Below, one piece after another: positions 10,895-19,213 of a stretch of DNA of 64,000 bases. Under the pieces are notes generated by a model that saw only the letters and a list, made by a program, of their open reading frames with translations, did no database searches and was not told where the DNA came from. The stretch comes from AP-15 sp963724435 (GTDB lineage: Bacteria; Pseudomonadota; Alphaproteobacteria; ATCC43930; CGMCC-115725), in NCBI GenBank assembly GCA_963724435.1, contig CAVRUN010000005.1, positions 248,001-312,000 on the forward strand, given 5' to 3'. The stretch's first letter is position 1. Every line of letters starts with the position of its first letter. The position numbers were made by a program, and so were the translations under genes.

Positions 10895-11806
10895 ATGACG
10901 ATCGCCGCCCCTAATCCCTCCTCCGTCCCGGCTGTTCTCAGTGATTATGTCGAGAGCCGACCCTCTTTCGCCGCGCGCGCGCTAGTCTTTGCCCGGCGTC
11001 AGCCGCTCGGCACCTTTGGTATGGCCCTGGTCATCATCATGGCGGTGGCCGGGCTCGGGGCAAACTGGATCGCGCCCTACGATCCGACGGCCAATGATTT
11101 CGCGGCAATGACTGAGGCGCCGAGCTGGGCGCATTGGCTCGGCACCGACCAGTTCGGTCGCGATCTGTTGTCGCGCATCATCTTTGGCGCTCGCACTGCC
11201 CTCATCGTGGGGTTTTCCTCAGCCATCGTCAGCAGCTTTGCCGGTCTGGTTCTTGGCGTCGGGAGCGCCTATTTCGGAGGCCGCATCGACCTATACCTGC
11301 AGCGTATTCTCGACATCGTCATGGCGTTTCCGCTGATCATCATGGCGCTCGCGGTTGTCGCGATCTTTGGCACCGGGCTGCACAATGTCATCGTCGCGAT
11401 CACGATCCCGCTGATCCCGCGCTGTGCCCGTATCGTGCGGTCGAGCGCGCTGGCGATCCGCGAGGTGCCCTATGTCGACGCGGCGCGCGCCTGCGGTTTT
11501 GGCCACACCCGGATCATCCTGCGCCACATGGTGCCGAATGTGATGGCGCCATTTCTGATCCTGCTAACCGCTTTTGTCGGCCAGGCGATCTTGGCCGAGG
11601 CGTCGCTGTCCTATCTTGGTCTCGGCGTGCAGGAGCCGATCCCGGCTTGGGGGTTGATGCTGCAGGGTGGGGCCGAGGAATACGCCTCGACCGCACCGTG
11701 GATCGCGGTCTTTCCGGGGCTGGCGATCGCGCTGACCGTGTTCGGCTTTAGCTTGTTCGGCGATTTATTGCGCGACGCTCTCGACCCCAAACTGCGCGAC
11801 CGCTGA
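10895..11806 (+). CDS. ABC importer permease, DppC type
   Basis: This is the second permease of the importer. The ATG at 10895 gives a normal DppC N-terminus (about 35 polar residues, then RRQPLGTFGMALVIIM as the first helix); longer in-frame starts run into dppB. The conserved periplasmic motif HWLGTDQFGRDLLSRIIFGA and the EAA loop YVDAARACGFGHTRIIL are both clear. With 303 residues and six predicted helices it is full length. It appears to be the last gene of the importer operon. Confidence 0.93.
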   Translation: MTIAAPNPSSVPAVLSDYVESRPSFAARALVFARRQPLGTFGMALVIIMAVAGLGANWIAPYDPTANDFAAMTEAPSWAHWLGTDQFGRDLLSRIIFGARTALIVGFSSAIVSSFAGLVLGVGSAYFGGRIDLYLQRILDIVMAFPLIIMALAVVAIFGTGLHNVIVAITIPLIPRCARIVRSSALAIREVPYVDAARACGFGHTRIILRHMVPNVMAPFLILLTAFVGQAILAEASLSYLGLGVQEPIPAWGLMLQGGAEEYASTAPWIAVFPGLAIALTVFGFSLFGDLLRDALDPKLRDR

Positions 11807-11858
11807 CCCATTCGCCGGTTAGCGACAATCAGAGCGCCCTTCACAGTAAGGCGCCGAA

Positions 11859-12302
11859 ATGAGTGGCAGTCGAAATGCGCCGCCTAAGAGCGGCTGGGCC
11901 AAAATGGTATCGGAGCTTCACGTTAACGACTTAGACGCCAGCCTTGTTTTCTGGAAGGACATTATTGGTTTCGAAATCGCGTATCAACGTCCCGAAGAAC
12001 GGTTTGCGTATTTAGAGCATCCCGAAGGTCAGCAGATTATGCTGTGTCAACGCCATGGCCGATTTGAAACCGGGCCCATGCAGTCGCCGTTTGGTCAGGG
12101 TGCAATGTTCCAGATTTATTTTAAGGACATTACGTCAATACTTTCTGCTCTGTCTACCTGCGCTTGGCCGATCTATCTCGGTCCACGTGAAGTATGGCGC
12201 AAGGTGGGCGACCGCGAGGCCGGTCAGAAAGAGGTCTTTGTTCAAGACCCCGACGGCTATCTCCTCATGCTCGCGCAGAAGGTCGCTGAAAGGCCCTTGT
12301 GA
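11859..12302 (+). CDS. VOC superfamily protein (glyoxalase/bleomycin-resistance type)
   Basis: This small cytosolic protein has the vicinal oxygen chelate fold of paired beta-alpha-beta-beta-beta modules. The first module reads VSELHVNDLDASLVFWKDI, and the second ends with QDPDGYLLMLAQ, the usual metal-side strand. Members include glyoxalases, ring-cleavage dioxygenases and antibiotic-binding proteins; the substrate cannot be deduced. At 147 residues it is the size of single-chain bleomycin-resistance-like proteins. It lies 52 bases after the permease gene on the same strand and may or may not belong to that operon; base use is slightly less GC-rich than the importer genes. Confidence 0.8.
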   Translation: MSGSRNAPPKSGWAKMVSELHVNDLDASLVFWKDIIGFEIAYQRPEERFAYLEHPEGQQIMLCQRHGRFETGPMQSPFGQGAMFQIYFKDITSILSALSTCAWPIYLGPREVWRKVGDREAGQKEVFVQDPDGYLLMLAQKVAERPL

Positions 12303-12488
12303 AAACGGACGGACCTTAGGGTCCACAAAACCGCCCGTGAGCGACCCTGGGGCTCGGTGCCAACGCCTGATTTTATTCACTAGCAGCAGACGAGGTAGCG
12401 CACGCCGCGCGAACCTGCCCATTCATCCGGTAGCGCGGCGCATCAGCCGGCCCCATCCTTCTCGACAGATTGGTCGAGGAGGAAGGTT

Positions 12489-13394
12489 GTGGCCGAAGAA
12501 TTTCAGGATGCGTTGAGCCAATTTTCAACGGCGGTTGCCGCGCGCGCCGCCGCGGCGCGCCCGCTGGTCGCGGGTATTCGCGTGCGCGGACATTCGCTGC
12601 GCTCCGGGACATTGTGGCGCAAGGATGTCGTCGTCGCCTCGGAACAGGCTTTGCCGCGAATGGAGGAAGCCGAGATCGTTCTGGGCGATGGCAAGACCTT
12701 CCCGGCGCGCCTCGCCGGGCGCGACCCCGGCACCAACATCGCGGTATTACGGCTCGACGGCAGCGCCGAGCCGGCGTGGTCGCAGGCAGCCGAGCCCCAG
12801 CCCGGGGCGGTCGTGCTGGCGCTCGCCAGCGACGGAGCCGGCGGAAGTGCGGTCCGGTTGGGGGTTGTCCATATGGTCGGACCGGCCTGGCACAGCCGCG
12901 CCGGTGGGCGGATCGATCGCCGCATCGGGCTCGATCTGTGGATGGGCCGAGGCGAGGAAGGCGGGCCGGTCATCGATGCGGCCCGCGGGCTGCTTGGCAT
13001 TTCGACCTTGGGGCCGCGGCGGCGAGTGTTGGTGATCCCGACCGCGACGGTCGAACGCGTGCTAGAACCGCTACTGTCGCGCGGCCGGATCGCCCGCGGC
13101 TGGCTCGGGCTCGCGGTGCAGCCGGTGCAAGTGCCGGAAGAATTGCACGACGAAGCCGGTCAGGCGCAGGCGCTGATGATCCTTGGCGTCTCCAAGGACG
13201 GGCCGGCGGCGCGGGCCGGTGTGTTGATGGGCGACATTCTGGTGGCGCTCGATGGTGCGCCGGTCGCCGGCATGTCGCAATTGGCCGGGTTGCTCGGCCC
13301 CGACGCGGTCGGTAAGCAGATCGAATTGCGCCTGATCCGCGCCGGAAGGGTGCAATCGATGAATGCAACGGTCGGTGAACGGCCGCCGCGATGA
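12489..13394 (+). CDS. HtrA/S1C-like pseudoprotease with C-terminal PDZ domain
   Basis: The protein has the HtrA layout: a trypsin-like domain (about residues 25-190) and a PDZ domain (about 205-295, RGWLGLAV then GDILVALDGAPV). All three catalytic positions appear changed. The His of the NHV motif aligns with Gln53 (ASEQAL), the Asp of TDLAVL with Asn83 (TNIAVL), and the Ser of GNSGGP with Glu157 (GEEGGP). No signal peptide or membrane helix is present, so it should be cytosolic. GTG at 12489 is preceded by GAGGAGGAAGG. Its stop overlaps the start of the LuxR-type gene (ATGA), indicating translational coupling. A non-proteolytic binding or sensing role is inferred. Confidence 0.85.
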   Translation: MAEEFQDALSQFSTAVAARAAAARPLVAGIRVRGHSLRSGTLWRKDVVVASEQALPRMEEAEIVLGDGKTFPARLAGRDPGTNIAVLRLDGSAEPAWSQAAEPQPGAVVLALASDGAGGSAVRLGVVHMVGPAWHSRAGGRIDRRIGLDLWMGRGEEGGPVIDAARGLLGISTLGPRRRVLVIPTATVERVLEPLLSRGRIARGWLGLAVQPVQVPEELHDEAGQAQALMILGVSKDGPAARAGVLMGDILVALDGAPVAGMSQLAGLLGPDAVGKQIELRLIRAGRVQSMNATVGERPPR

Positions 13395-13960
13395 GTGCCC
13401 AGCCGGCGCCGCAGCGCATCGCAACGCTGCGGCTGCGGGTGGCGGTCGCCGCCGCCGATCCCGCTACAGCGCGGCGGCTGGCCGATTTGATCGCCGCCAG
13501 CGGGCACGACCTGGTGACGGCAGCCGAGCCCGCCGATGCAATCGTGACCGACGGCTTTCTGATCGCGGCGGTGGCGATCGCGGCGGTGGCGATCGCGGTC
13601 GTCGCGGTTGGGGGAGGGGAGGGCGATGCTGCCGGGGTGCTGCCGGGTGATGCCGGCCCCGTTCAGTTGGACGCCGCGTTGCGCGCCGTCGCCGCCGGCC
13701 TTGTCGTACGCCCGCAATCCGCACCGCAGCCCGGCTTTGCGGAGTTGCCCGACGAGACGGTGCCGGCATTGACGCCGCGTGAGATCGAGGTGCTGACGGC
13801 GCTCGCCGATGGGCTCGGCAATAAGGCGGTGGCGCGCCGGCTTGGGATTTCGCCGCACACGGTCAAATTTCACATCGAGTCGTTGTTTCGCAAGCTCGGT
13901 GCCGCGACCCGCGCCGAGGCTGTCGCCACCGGCCTGCGCCGCCAAATCGTCGAATTCTGA
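13391..13960 (+). CDS. LuxR/FixJ-type regulator with degenerate receiver-like N-terminus
   Basis: The C-terminal half (about residues 118-180) is a clear LuxR-type helix-turn-helix: LTPREIEVLTALADGLGNKAVA, then GISPHTVKFHIESLFRKL. The N-terminal half resembles a shortened receiver domain. VAVAAADP stands where the acidic pocket should be, and Asp54 (IVTDGF) may be the remnant phospho-acceptor. The region after it is replaced by an alanine/valine-rich stretch encoded by a 15-base tandem repeat. Phosphorylation control is therefore doubtful. The ATG overlaps the stop of the pseudoprotease gene, so the two are made together and that protein may be its partner. Targets unknown. Confidence 0.85.
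   Translation: MSAQPAPQRIATLRLRVAVAAADPATARRLADLIAASGHDLVTAAEPADAIVTDGFLIAAVAIAAVAIAVVAVGGGEGDAAGVLPGDAGPVQLDAALRAVAAGLVVRPQSAPQPGFAELPDETVPALTPREIEVLTALADGLGNKAVARRLGISPHTVKFHIESLFRKLGAATRAEAVATGLRRQIVEF
13561..13605 (+). repeat. in-frame 15-base tandem repeat
   Basis: Two perfect copies of GATCGCGGCGGTGGC are followed by a third with two or three changes, inside the LuxR-type gene. It encodes three rounds of IAAVA/IAVVA (residues 58-72). Because the unit is a multiple of three, copy-number changes would keep the frame. Confidence 0.8.
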
Positions 13961-14044
13961 TCTGCGGATATCCGGCCCCTCGACGCTTCAGACCCGCCGC
14001 CGCTGGGGTGAGTGTGTGGCCGTTTGAGGGTGCGGCCGTCGTAG

Positions 14045-14066
14045 CCTCCCCCGCTTGCGGGGGAGG
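14045..14066. repeat. perfect GC-rich palindromic hairpin
   Basis: CCTCCCCCGC, TT, GCGGGGGAGG forms a perfect ten-base stem just downstream of the LuxR-type gene and between convergent genes. It may help end transcription or be a dispersed palindromic (REP-like) element; there is no T-run. Confidence 0.45.
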
Positions 14067-14139
14067 GCAAGGGTGGGGGCTAACCTTGCGCGAGCAGATC
14101 CGCAATCTCCTGCAAAATGCCACTCCGATTATTTAGGAT

Positions 14140-14345
14140 GTCGTTGTTCCAGTGACGTGAGCCCCTAAAACTCCTCCAGGTGCAGCTAGAGTCCTTCCCA
14201 CGGAAGGGGACGGTTGCGGCTGCCGACGGGAATTTGCTTGCAAGTGATTGTGATGATGGAGGTATTTTGCTTGATTTGGCGGCTTGGAGGGGCGAAATCG
14301 GCAAAATTCCCAACTCCTTCCCGGTTCACGGGAATTTGGACTTCG
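14140..14345 (-). repeat. probable dispersed intergenic repeat
   Basis: Read on the minus strand, this gap encodes peptide-like text such as IPVNREGVGNFADF that resembles non-genic repeats I recall from Rhizobiales and related genomes. It shows no gene of its own. The resemblance is from memory and needs a genome-wide search. Confidence 0.3.
14304..14337 (-). terminator. possible terminator of the ggt gene
   Basis: AAATTCCC (14304-14311) and GGGAATTT (14330-14337) form an eight-base stem around an 18-base loop. On the minus strand, about 50 bases after the ggt stop, the stem ends in TTTT. It may also simply be part of the surrounding dispersed repeat. Confidence 0.35.
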
Positions 14346-14385
14346 CAGCGCGCCGGGACGGTTGCCCGGCGCCAGGGGGGCGGGG

Positions 14386-16116
14386 TTACCAGCCGAGGGC
14401 GTAGGCGGCGCGGCGCGGGTCGGCGCCGGCCTCGATGACGCCGCGCTTTTTGTCGACATCGATCGCGCAGACCGCACCGGCGGTCCAGATCCAATCGGGC
14501 CAGCGCTGGATTTCGTGACCGCGGCGGGCGAGTTCGGCGATGACCGGCTCGGGGATGCGGGCCTCGATCGCCAAGCGGCCGGGGTAATAGTCGTAGGGGG
14601 CGAAGGAGGAGGGGTAGCTGTAGCTGGCAAAGCGCGGGCTCTCGATCGCACTCTGCATGTCTTGGCCAAAGACAAAACGGTTTAACAGGACCTGCAGCAT
14701 CGCCTGGGTCTGGACATCGCCGCCGGGGGTGCCGAACGGCATGAAATGGTTGCCGCCCTTGATCGCCAAGGCCGGGTTGGGGGTCAGCCGCGGCCGTTTG
14801 CCGGGGGCGACACCCGCGGGATGGCGCGGGTCGGGGCGCGATTGCGAGCCGCGGTTGGACGGGATCAGCCCGGTCCCCGGCACCACCGGCGAGCCGTAGG
14901 AACCGTCGCTCGGGGTCGCCGAGAACAGATTGCCGTGGTGGTCGGCGACACAGACATAGGAGGTATCGGGCTCGGGGTTGGGCTCCCCCGCGGGGCGAGG
15001 AAAGTCGCCAAAGCCGCGGCCGGCTTGGCTGCCGAGCACGCCCGGAGGCGGCATTTCCGGCCAGGCCTGGTCGGGGCGGATCTGCTTGCGGCGCTCGGAG
15101 GCGTATTCCTCCGAGATCAGGGTCGCGAGCGGCACCTCGATCATCGCCGGGTCGCCGTAATAGGCCTCGCGGTCGGCAAAGGCGAGCTTTAGCGCCTCGG
15201 CCAAAAGGTGGACATAGTCGGCGCTGTTGTGGCCGAGGGCCTTGAGGTCGGCGCCTTCGAGCAAGGCCAGGGTTTGCAACAAAACCGGCCCCTGGCACCA
15301 GGCGCCGCAGGTGAAGACTTCGAGATCGCCAAAGCGGCGGCGTTCGGGCGGGCCGACCGGCGAGTGGTAGTTGGCCAAATCCTCGGCCGACAGCAGCCCG
15401 CCCTGGTCCTTCATAAAGGCGACGATCTTTTTGGCGATGTCGCCGCGGTAGAACGCGTCGTGCGCCGCCTGCAAGCCGGCCTCGCGGCCCCCGCTGTGCT
15501 GGGCGGCGGCCTGCTCCTCGTCGGCCATGTATTGCAACGAGGCGGCGAGATCGGTCTGGCGGAAGATGTCGCCGGCTTCGGGCACGCGGCCGTTGGGGAG
15601 AAAGATTTCCGCCGAGGATGGCCAGGCGCGGTGGTCGGGTTCGTGGCGCTGCAGGCTCGCCGCCATCAGCGGGTACATCGGAAAGCCCTCGCGGGCGAGC
15701 CGGATCGCCGCCGCTGCGACCTCGCCAAAGCTCATCGTGCCGTAACGCCTGAGCGCGGTGATCCAGGCGTCGGGGGCGGCCGGGACGACGGTGCGCAGCA
15801 CGCCCTTCGGGATCTTGCCGCCATGCTCGCGCATAAAGAATTCGGGATCGAGCGCCTTGGGCCAGGTCCCCAGCCCGGCGATGGTGACGACCTCGCTGAT
15901 CTCGGCGAGGTAGATCATGATCGGCGCCACCCCGGCGACATCGACAAGATCGCTCTGCAACACGCCGAGCGCTAAGCCGGCCGCACACCCGGCATCGATC
16001 GCGTTGCCGCCGGCCTCCAGGATCGCGAACCCGGCGGTCGCGGCGAGGTAGTGGCCGGCGGCGATCGCGTGGCGGGTCACGGCGATCGTCGGGCGGTGCG
16101 CGAATGCTGCGGTCAT
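14386..16116 (-). CDS. ggt: gamma-glutamyltransferase family protein
   Basis: This is an N-terminal nucleophile hydrolase that cleaves gamma-glutamyl bonds (glutathione hydrolase/transpeptidase) or related acyl amides. The family precursor cuts itself before a threonine; here that residue is Thr385 in PDTSYVCVADHHGN, with Thr-Ser in place of the more usual Thr-Thr. The N-terminal half carries GGNAIDAG and the later LTPNPALA and GTPGGDVQTQ blocks typical of the family. ATG at 16116 is chosen because GAGGG lies upstream; it yields 576 residues. No signal peptide is visible, while classical GGT enzymes are periplasmic, so this one should be cytosolic and its substrate may differ. It stands alone on the minus strand, divergent from the ClC gene. 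Confidence 0.88.
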   Translation of the reverse strand: MTAAFAHRPTIAVTRHAIAAGHYLAATAGFAILEAGGNAIDAGCAAGLALGVLQSDLVDVAGVAPIMIYLAEISEVVTIAGLGTWPKALDPEFFMREHGGKIPKGVLRTVVPAAPDAWITALRRYGTMSFGEVAAAAIRLAREGFPMYPLMAASLQRHEPDHRAWPSSAEIFLPNGRVPEAGDIFRQTDLAASLQYMADEEQAAAQHSGGREAGLQAAHDAFYRGDIAKKIVAFMKDQGGLLSAEDLANYHSPVGPPERRRFGDLEVFTCGAWCQGPVLLQTLALLEGADLKALGHNSADYVHLLAEALKLAFADREAYYGDPAMIEVPLATLISEEYASERRKQIRPDQAWPEMPPPGVLGSQAGRGFGDFPRPAGEPNPEPDTSYVCVADHHGNLFSATPSDGSYGSPVVPGTGLIPSNRGSQSRPDPRHPAGVAPGKRPRLTPNPALAIKGGNHFMPFGTPGGDVQTQAMLQVLLNRFVFGQDMQSAIESPRFASYSYPSSFAPYDYYPGRLAIEARIPEPVIAELARRGHEIQRWPDWIWTAGAVCAIDVDKKRGVIEAGADPRRAAYALGW

Positions 16117-16201
16117 GGGTTGGCCCTCTGGCATACGTGGCGCTCTGTCGCGCTCACAGTAGCGCTTGACCGGTCCGCGATAGAAGAGGCGTTGTCGCAC
16201 G

Positions 16202-17623
16202 ATGGGCGATTGCCGCTCAGAAGCTCTTACGTTGCGGGGGAAGCGATTGCATAGGGTGAGGTGGCCCGGATGGCGGCGGGCACCGCGGGCCGAGCCGGAG
16301 GCCGGTGAAGGCAGCCTGTTGGCATTGGCCTCGCTCGCGCTCGTTGCCGGCGCCGGGTCGGGGCTTGTTGTCGCGATGTTTCGCCTAACATTGGCGGCGG
16401 CCGACCGCTGGCGCGGCGTGCTGATCGCGCGGGCGCATGGGGCGCCGGTGGTTGGGTTTGTGTTGGTCGTCGCCGGCTGCGCTGCCGCGGTGGCATTAGC
16501 GGCGTGGCTGGTGCGGCGGTTCTCGCCCTATGCCTCGGGAAGCGGCATTCCACAGGTCGAGGCGGCTTTGACCGGCGATTTGCCGCCCGCTCCACCGCGG
16601 CTGATCCCGGTCAAATTCTCGGGCGGGGTGTTGGCGATCGGCGCCGGCATGGCATTGGGCCGCGAAGGGCCGAGCGTGCAGATGGGGGCGGTCATTGCCG
16701 ATCTGATCGGCAAGGCCTGCGGCCGCTCATGGCCCGATATGCGCACGCTGCTAGCGTCGGGAGCGGGGGCGGGGCTCGCCGTCGCGTTTAACGCGCCGAT
16801 CGCCGGCGCCGTCTTTGTGCTTGAAGAACTGGTGCGGCGGCTGGAGACGCGGATCGCGATCGCGGCACTCGGTGCTTCGTCGACGGCGATCCTGGTGTCG
16901 CGGCTGTTTCTCGGCGACGCCCCCGATTTTCAGGTGACGGTGTCGGCGCAAGCGGCGGCGAATGCCACCGGACCCTTGCCCTATGCCGTCGCCGCGACCT
17001 GGCCGCTCTACCTGCTACTGGGCGTGGTCACCGGGGCGGCGGCGAGCCTCTACAATCGTGCCGTCCTGGGCGCGCTGAAGGTGGCGGCGCGGCTCGATCA
17101 GCGCTGGCCGGTCGAAATCCAGGCCGCCGCGATCGGCGCTCTCGTCGGAATCATCGGCTGGTTTGCGCCGGGGCTGATCGGCGGCGGCGAGACCATCACC
17201 CAGCGCTTACTCGCGGGGGGCTTTGCGATCGCTACAGTGCCCCTCGCCTTGCTCGTACGCTTCGGTTTGGGTGCGGCATGTTACGCGGTGCGCACGCCAG
17301 GCGGGCTGTTTGCGCCGTTGCTGGTCGTCGGCGCGCAGCTCGGTCTGCTGTTCGGGGCGCTGGCACAAGCCGCCTTTCCCGGTCTCGGGATCGAGCCCGA
17401 GGCGTTCGCCGTGGTCGGCATGGCCGCGTTCTTTACCGGGGTCGTGCAGTCGCCGGTGACCGGCATCGTTCTCGTCACCGAGATGACGGCGGCATTCACG
17501 ACCCTGTTGCCGATGCTGGCGGCGTGCTTTGCGGCAATCGTGACCTCCAATCTGCTGCGCACCCAACCAATTTACGATGCGCTGCGCGAGCGGGTCGCGC
17601 GGCAGACGCGGCCGTCTTCATAG
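16202..17623 (+). CDS. ClC-family chloride/proton antiporter
   Basis: This inner-membrane ClC protein has about ten hydrophobic segments and the three selectivity motifs: GSGIPQVE near residue 113, GREGPSVQMG near 155, and GGLFAPLLVVGA in the second half, followed by FFTGVVQSPVTGIVLVTEMT. The gating glutamate in GREGP is present, which fits an H+/Cl- exchanger rather than a passive channel. There is no C-terminal CBS pair. Length of 473 residues matches bacterial ClcA/EriC. The exact start is uncertain; a GTG at 16256 is possible. It heads a run of plus-strand genes including the hydantoin pathway, with no obvious link. Confidence 0.9.
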   Translation: MGDCRSEALTLRGKRLHRVRWPGWRRAPRAEPEAGEGSLLALASLALVAGAGSGLVVAMFRLTLAAADRWRGVLIARAHGAPVVGFVLVVAGCAAAVALAAWLVRRFSPYASGSGIPQVEAALTGDLPPAPPRLIPVKFSGGVLAIGAGMALGREGPSVQMGAVIADLIGKACGRSWPDMRTLLASGAGAGLAVAFNAPIAGAVFVLEELVRRLETRIAIAALGASSTAILVSRLFLGDAPDFQVTVSAQAAANATGPLPYAVAATWPLYLLLGVVTGAAASLYNRAVLGALKVAARLDQRWPVEIQAAAIGALVGIIGWFAPGLIGGGETITQRLLAGGFAIATVPLALLVRFGLGAACYAVRTPGGLFAPLLVVGAQLGLLFGALAQAAFPGLGIEPEAFAVVGMAAFFTGVVQSPVTGIVLVTEMTAAFTTLLPMLAACFAAIVTSNLLRTQPIYDALRERVARQTRPSS

Positions 17624-17714
17624 CTGCTGCGGAAAAGGGAGTCGGCCCGCGGTTTGCTTTCTGGCAAAAACGGATAGGCGATCGGCGATAGCCTTGATCC
17701 GAAGGGGAACGGCA

Positions 17715-19178
17715 ATGAGCGAATACGATCTGGTGATCCGCAACGGCACGGTGGCGACTGCGGCCGACACGGTCGAGTGCGATGTCGGCATCAAGGACGG
17801 GGTCGTCGCGACCCTCGGCCGAGGGCTCGGGCCCGGGACACGCGAAATCGACGCTGCCGGCAAATTGGTATTGCCGGGCGGGATCGACAGCCATTGCCAC
17901 ATCGAGCAGCGCTCCTCGGCTGGGGTCGTCTGCGCCGACGATTTCTATAGCGCGACGGTCGCGGCCGCGTTCGGCGGCACGACGACGGTCATCCCTTTTG
18001 CCGCCCAGCACCGCGGCCAGTCATTGCGCCAGGTGGTGCAGGAATATCACGAGGCGGCGGAGCCCAAGGCGGTCATCGACTATGCCTTTCACCTGATCAT
18101 TACCGATCCTACGGCGCAGGTCATGGGCCAGGAATTGCCGGCCTTGATCCGCGACGGCTACACTTCGTTCAAGGTCTACATGACCTATGATTTGCTGCAG
18201 CTGAACGATCACCAGATGCTCGACATTTTGGCATTGGCGCGGCGCGAGGGCGCGCTCGTCATGGTCCATGCCGAAAATTACGACATGATCCGGTGGTTGA
18301 CCGAACGGCTGTTGGAGCGCGGGCTCGGCGCACCGCGCTATCACGCGGTCAGTCATGCTCGCCTGGCCGAGGGTGAGGCCACCAACCGGGCGGTCAATCT
18401 GGCGCAATTGCTCGATGTGCCGATTCTGTTGGTGCATGTTTCGGCGGCCGAGGCGATCGATGTCATTCGCAATGCCCAGACAAAGGGCCTGAAGATTTAT
18501 GGCGAGACCTGCCCGCAATATCTATTTTTGACCGCCGACGACATCGCCAAACCGGGGCTCGAAGGGGCCAAATTCTGCTGCAGCCCGCCGCCGCGCGACG
18601 AGGCCGGGCAGCAGGCGGTGTGGGCCGGGCTCAAAAACGGCACGTTCCAGGTATTTTCGTCCGACCACGCCCCTTATCGTTATGACGCCTCCGGCAAATT
18701 GCCACATGGCGAGCGGACGACATTCAAGGATATCGCCAATGGCGTGCCCGGGATCGAATTGCGTCTGCCGTTGCTGTTTTCGGAGGGGGTTGGGCAGGGC
18801 CGTCTCGACCTCAACGCCTTTGTTGCGTTGACCGCGACCAACCACGCGAAGCTCTACGGGCTCTATCCGCGAAAGGGCACGATCGCGGTCGGCAGCGATG
18901 CTGACATCGCGATCTGGGACCCGCAGCGCGAGGTCACGGTCACCGCCGGTCTATTGCACGACAATGTCGGCTACACTCCCTATGAAGGCCGCCATTTGAA
19001 TGGCTGGCCGGTCACCGTCTTGAGCCGCGGCCGCGTCATTGTCGAGAACGGCGCGCTCGCTGCCGCTCGCGGCAGCGGCGCCTTCCTGCCTTGCGCCCTG
19101 TCGAGCTTTGCCAAACCCGCCGGCGCCCCGGTCCCCGAACTCGCCTTTGTCGAGACCAGCGGCGCCGGGCTCGTGTAG
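17715..19178 (+). CDS. dihydropyrimidinase / D-hydantoinase
   Basis: This is a cyclic amidase that opens dihydropyrimidines or 5-substituted hydantoins to N-carbamoyl amino acids using two zinc ions in the cytosol. Metal ligands are visible as DSHCH near residue 59, the carboxylated lysine in TSFKVYMTYD, VMVHAEN, LVHVSAAE and the final SSDHAPY. The substrate block CPQYLFLT is also present. ATG at 17715 is chosen over longer frames that run into the ClC gene because GAAGGGGAAC precedes it, giving 487 residues, the normal size. A D-specific carbamoylase gene lies 1.5 kb downstream, which argues for hydantoin-to-D-amino-acid conversion rather than pyrimidine breakdown alone. Confidence 0.92.
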   Translation: MSEYDLVIRNGTVATAADTVECDVGIKDGVVATLGRGLGPGTREIDAAGKLVLPGGIDSHCHIEQRSSAGVVCADDFYSATVAAAFGGTTTVIPFAAQHRGQSLRQVVQEYHEAAEPKAVIDYAFHLIITDPTAQVMGQELPALIRDGYTSFKVYMTYDLLQLNDHQMLDILALARREGALVMVHAENYDMIRWLTERLLERGLGAPRYHAVSHARLAEGEATNRAVNLAQLLDVPILLVHVSAAEAIDVIRNAQTKGLKIYGETCPQYLFLTADDIAKPGLEGAKFCCSPPPRDEAGQQAVWAGLKNGTFQVFSSDHAPYRYDASGKLPHGERTTFKDIANGVPGIELRLPLLFSEGVGQGRLDLNAFVALTATNHAKLYGLYPRKGTIAVGSDADIAIWDPQREVTVTAGLLHDNVGYTPYEGRHLNGWPVTVLSRGRVIVENGALAAARGSGAFLPCALSSFAKPAGAPVPELAFVETSGAGLV

Positions 19179-19213
19179 ACCGGCGCCCCCGACAACCAAA
19201 GCCGCAACCGCCA

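Noticed and set aside
14186..15988. A 600-residue open frame on the minus strand
   Set aside because: It runs through the ggt gene in another frame, is arginine/proline-rich and has no family features; GGT motifs lie in the other frame.
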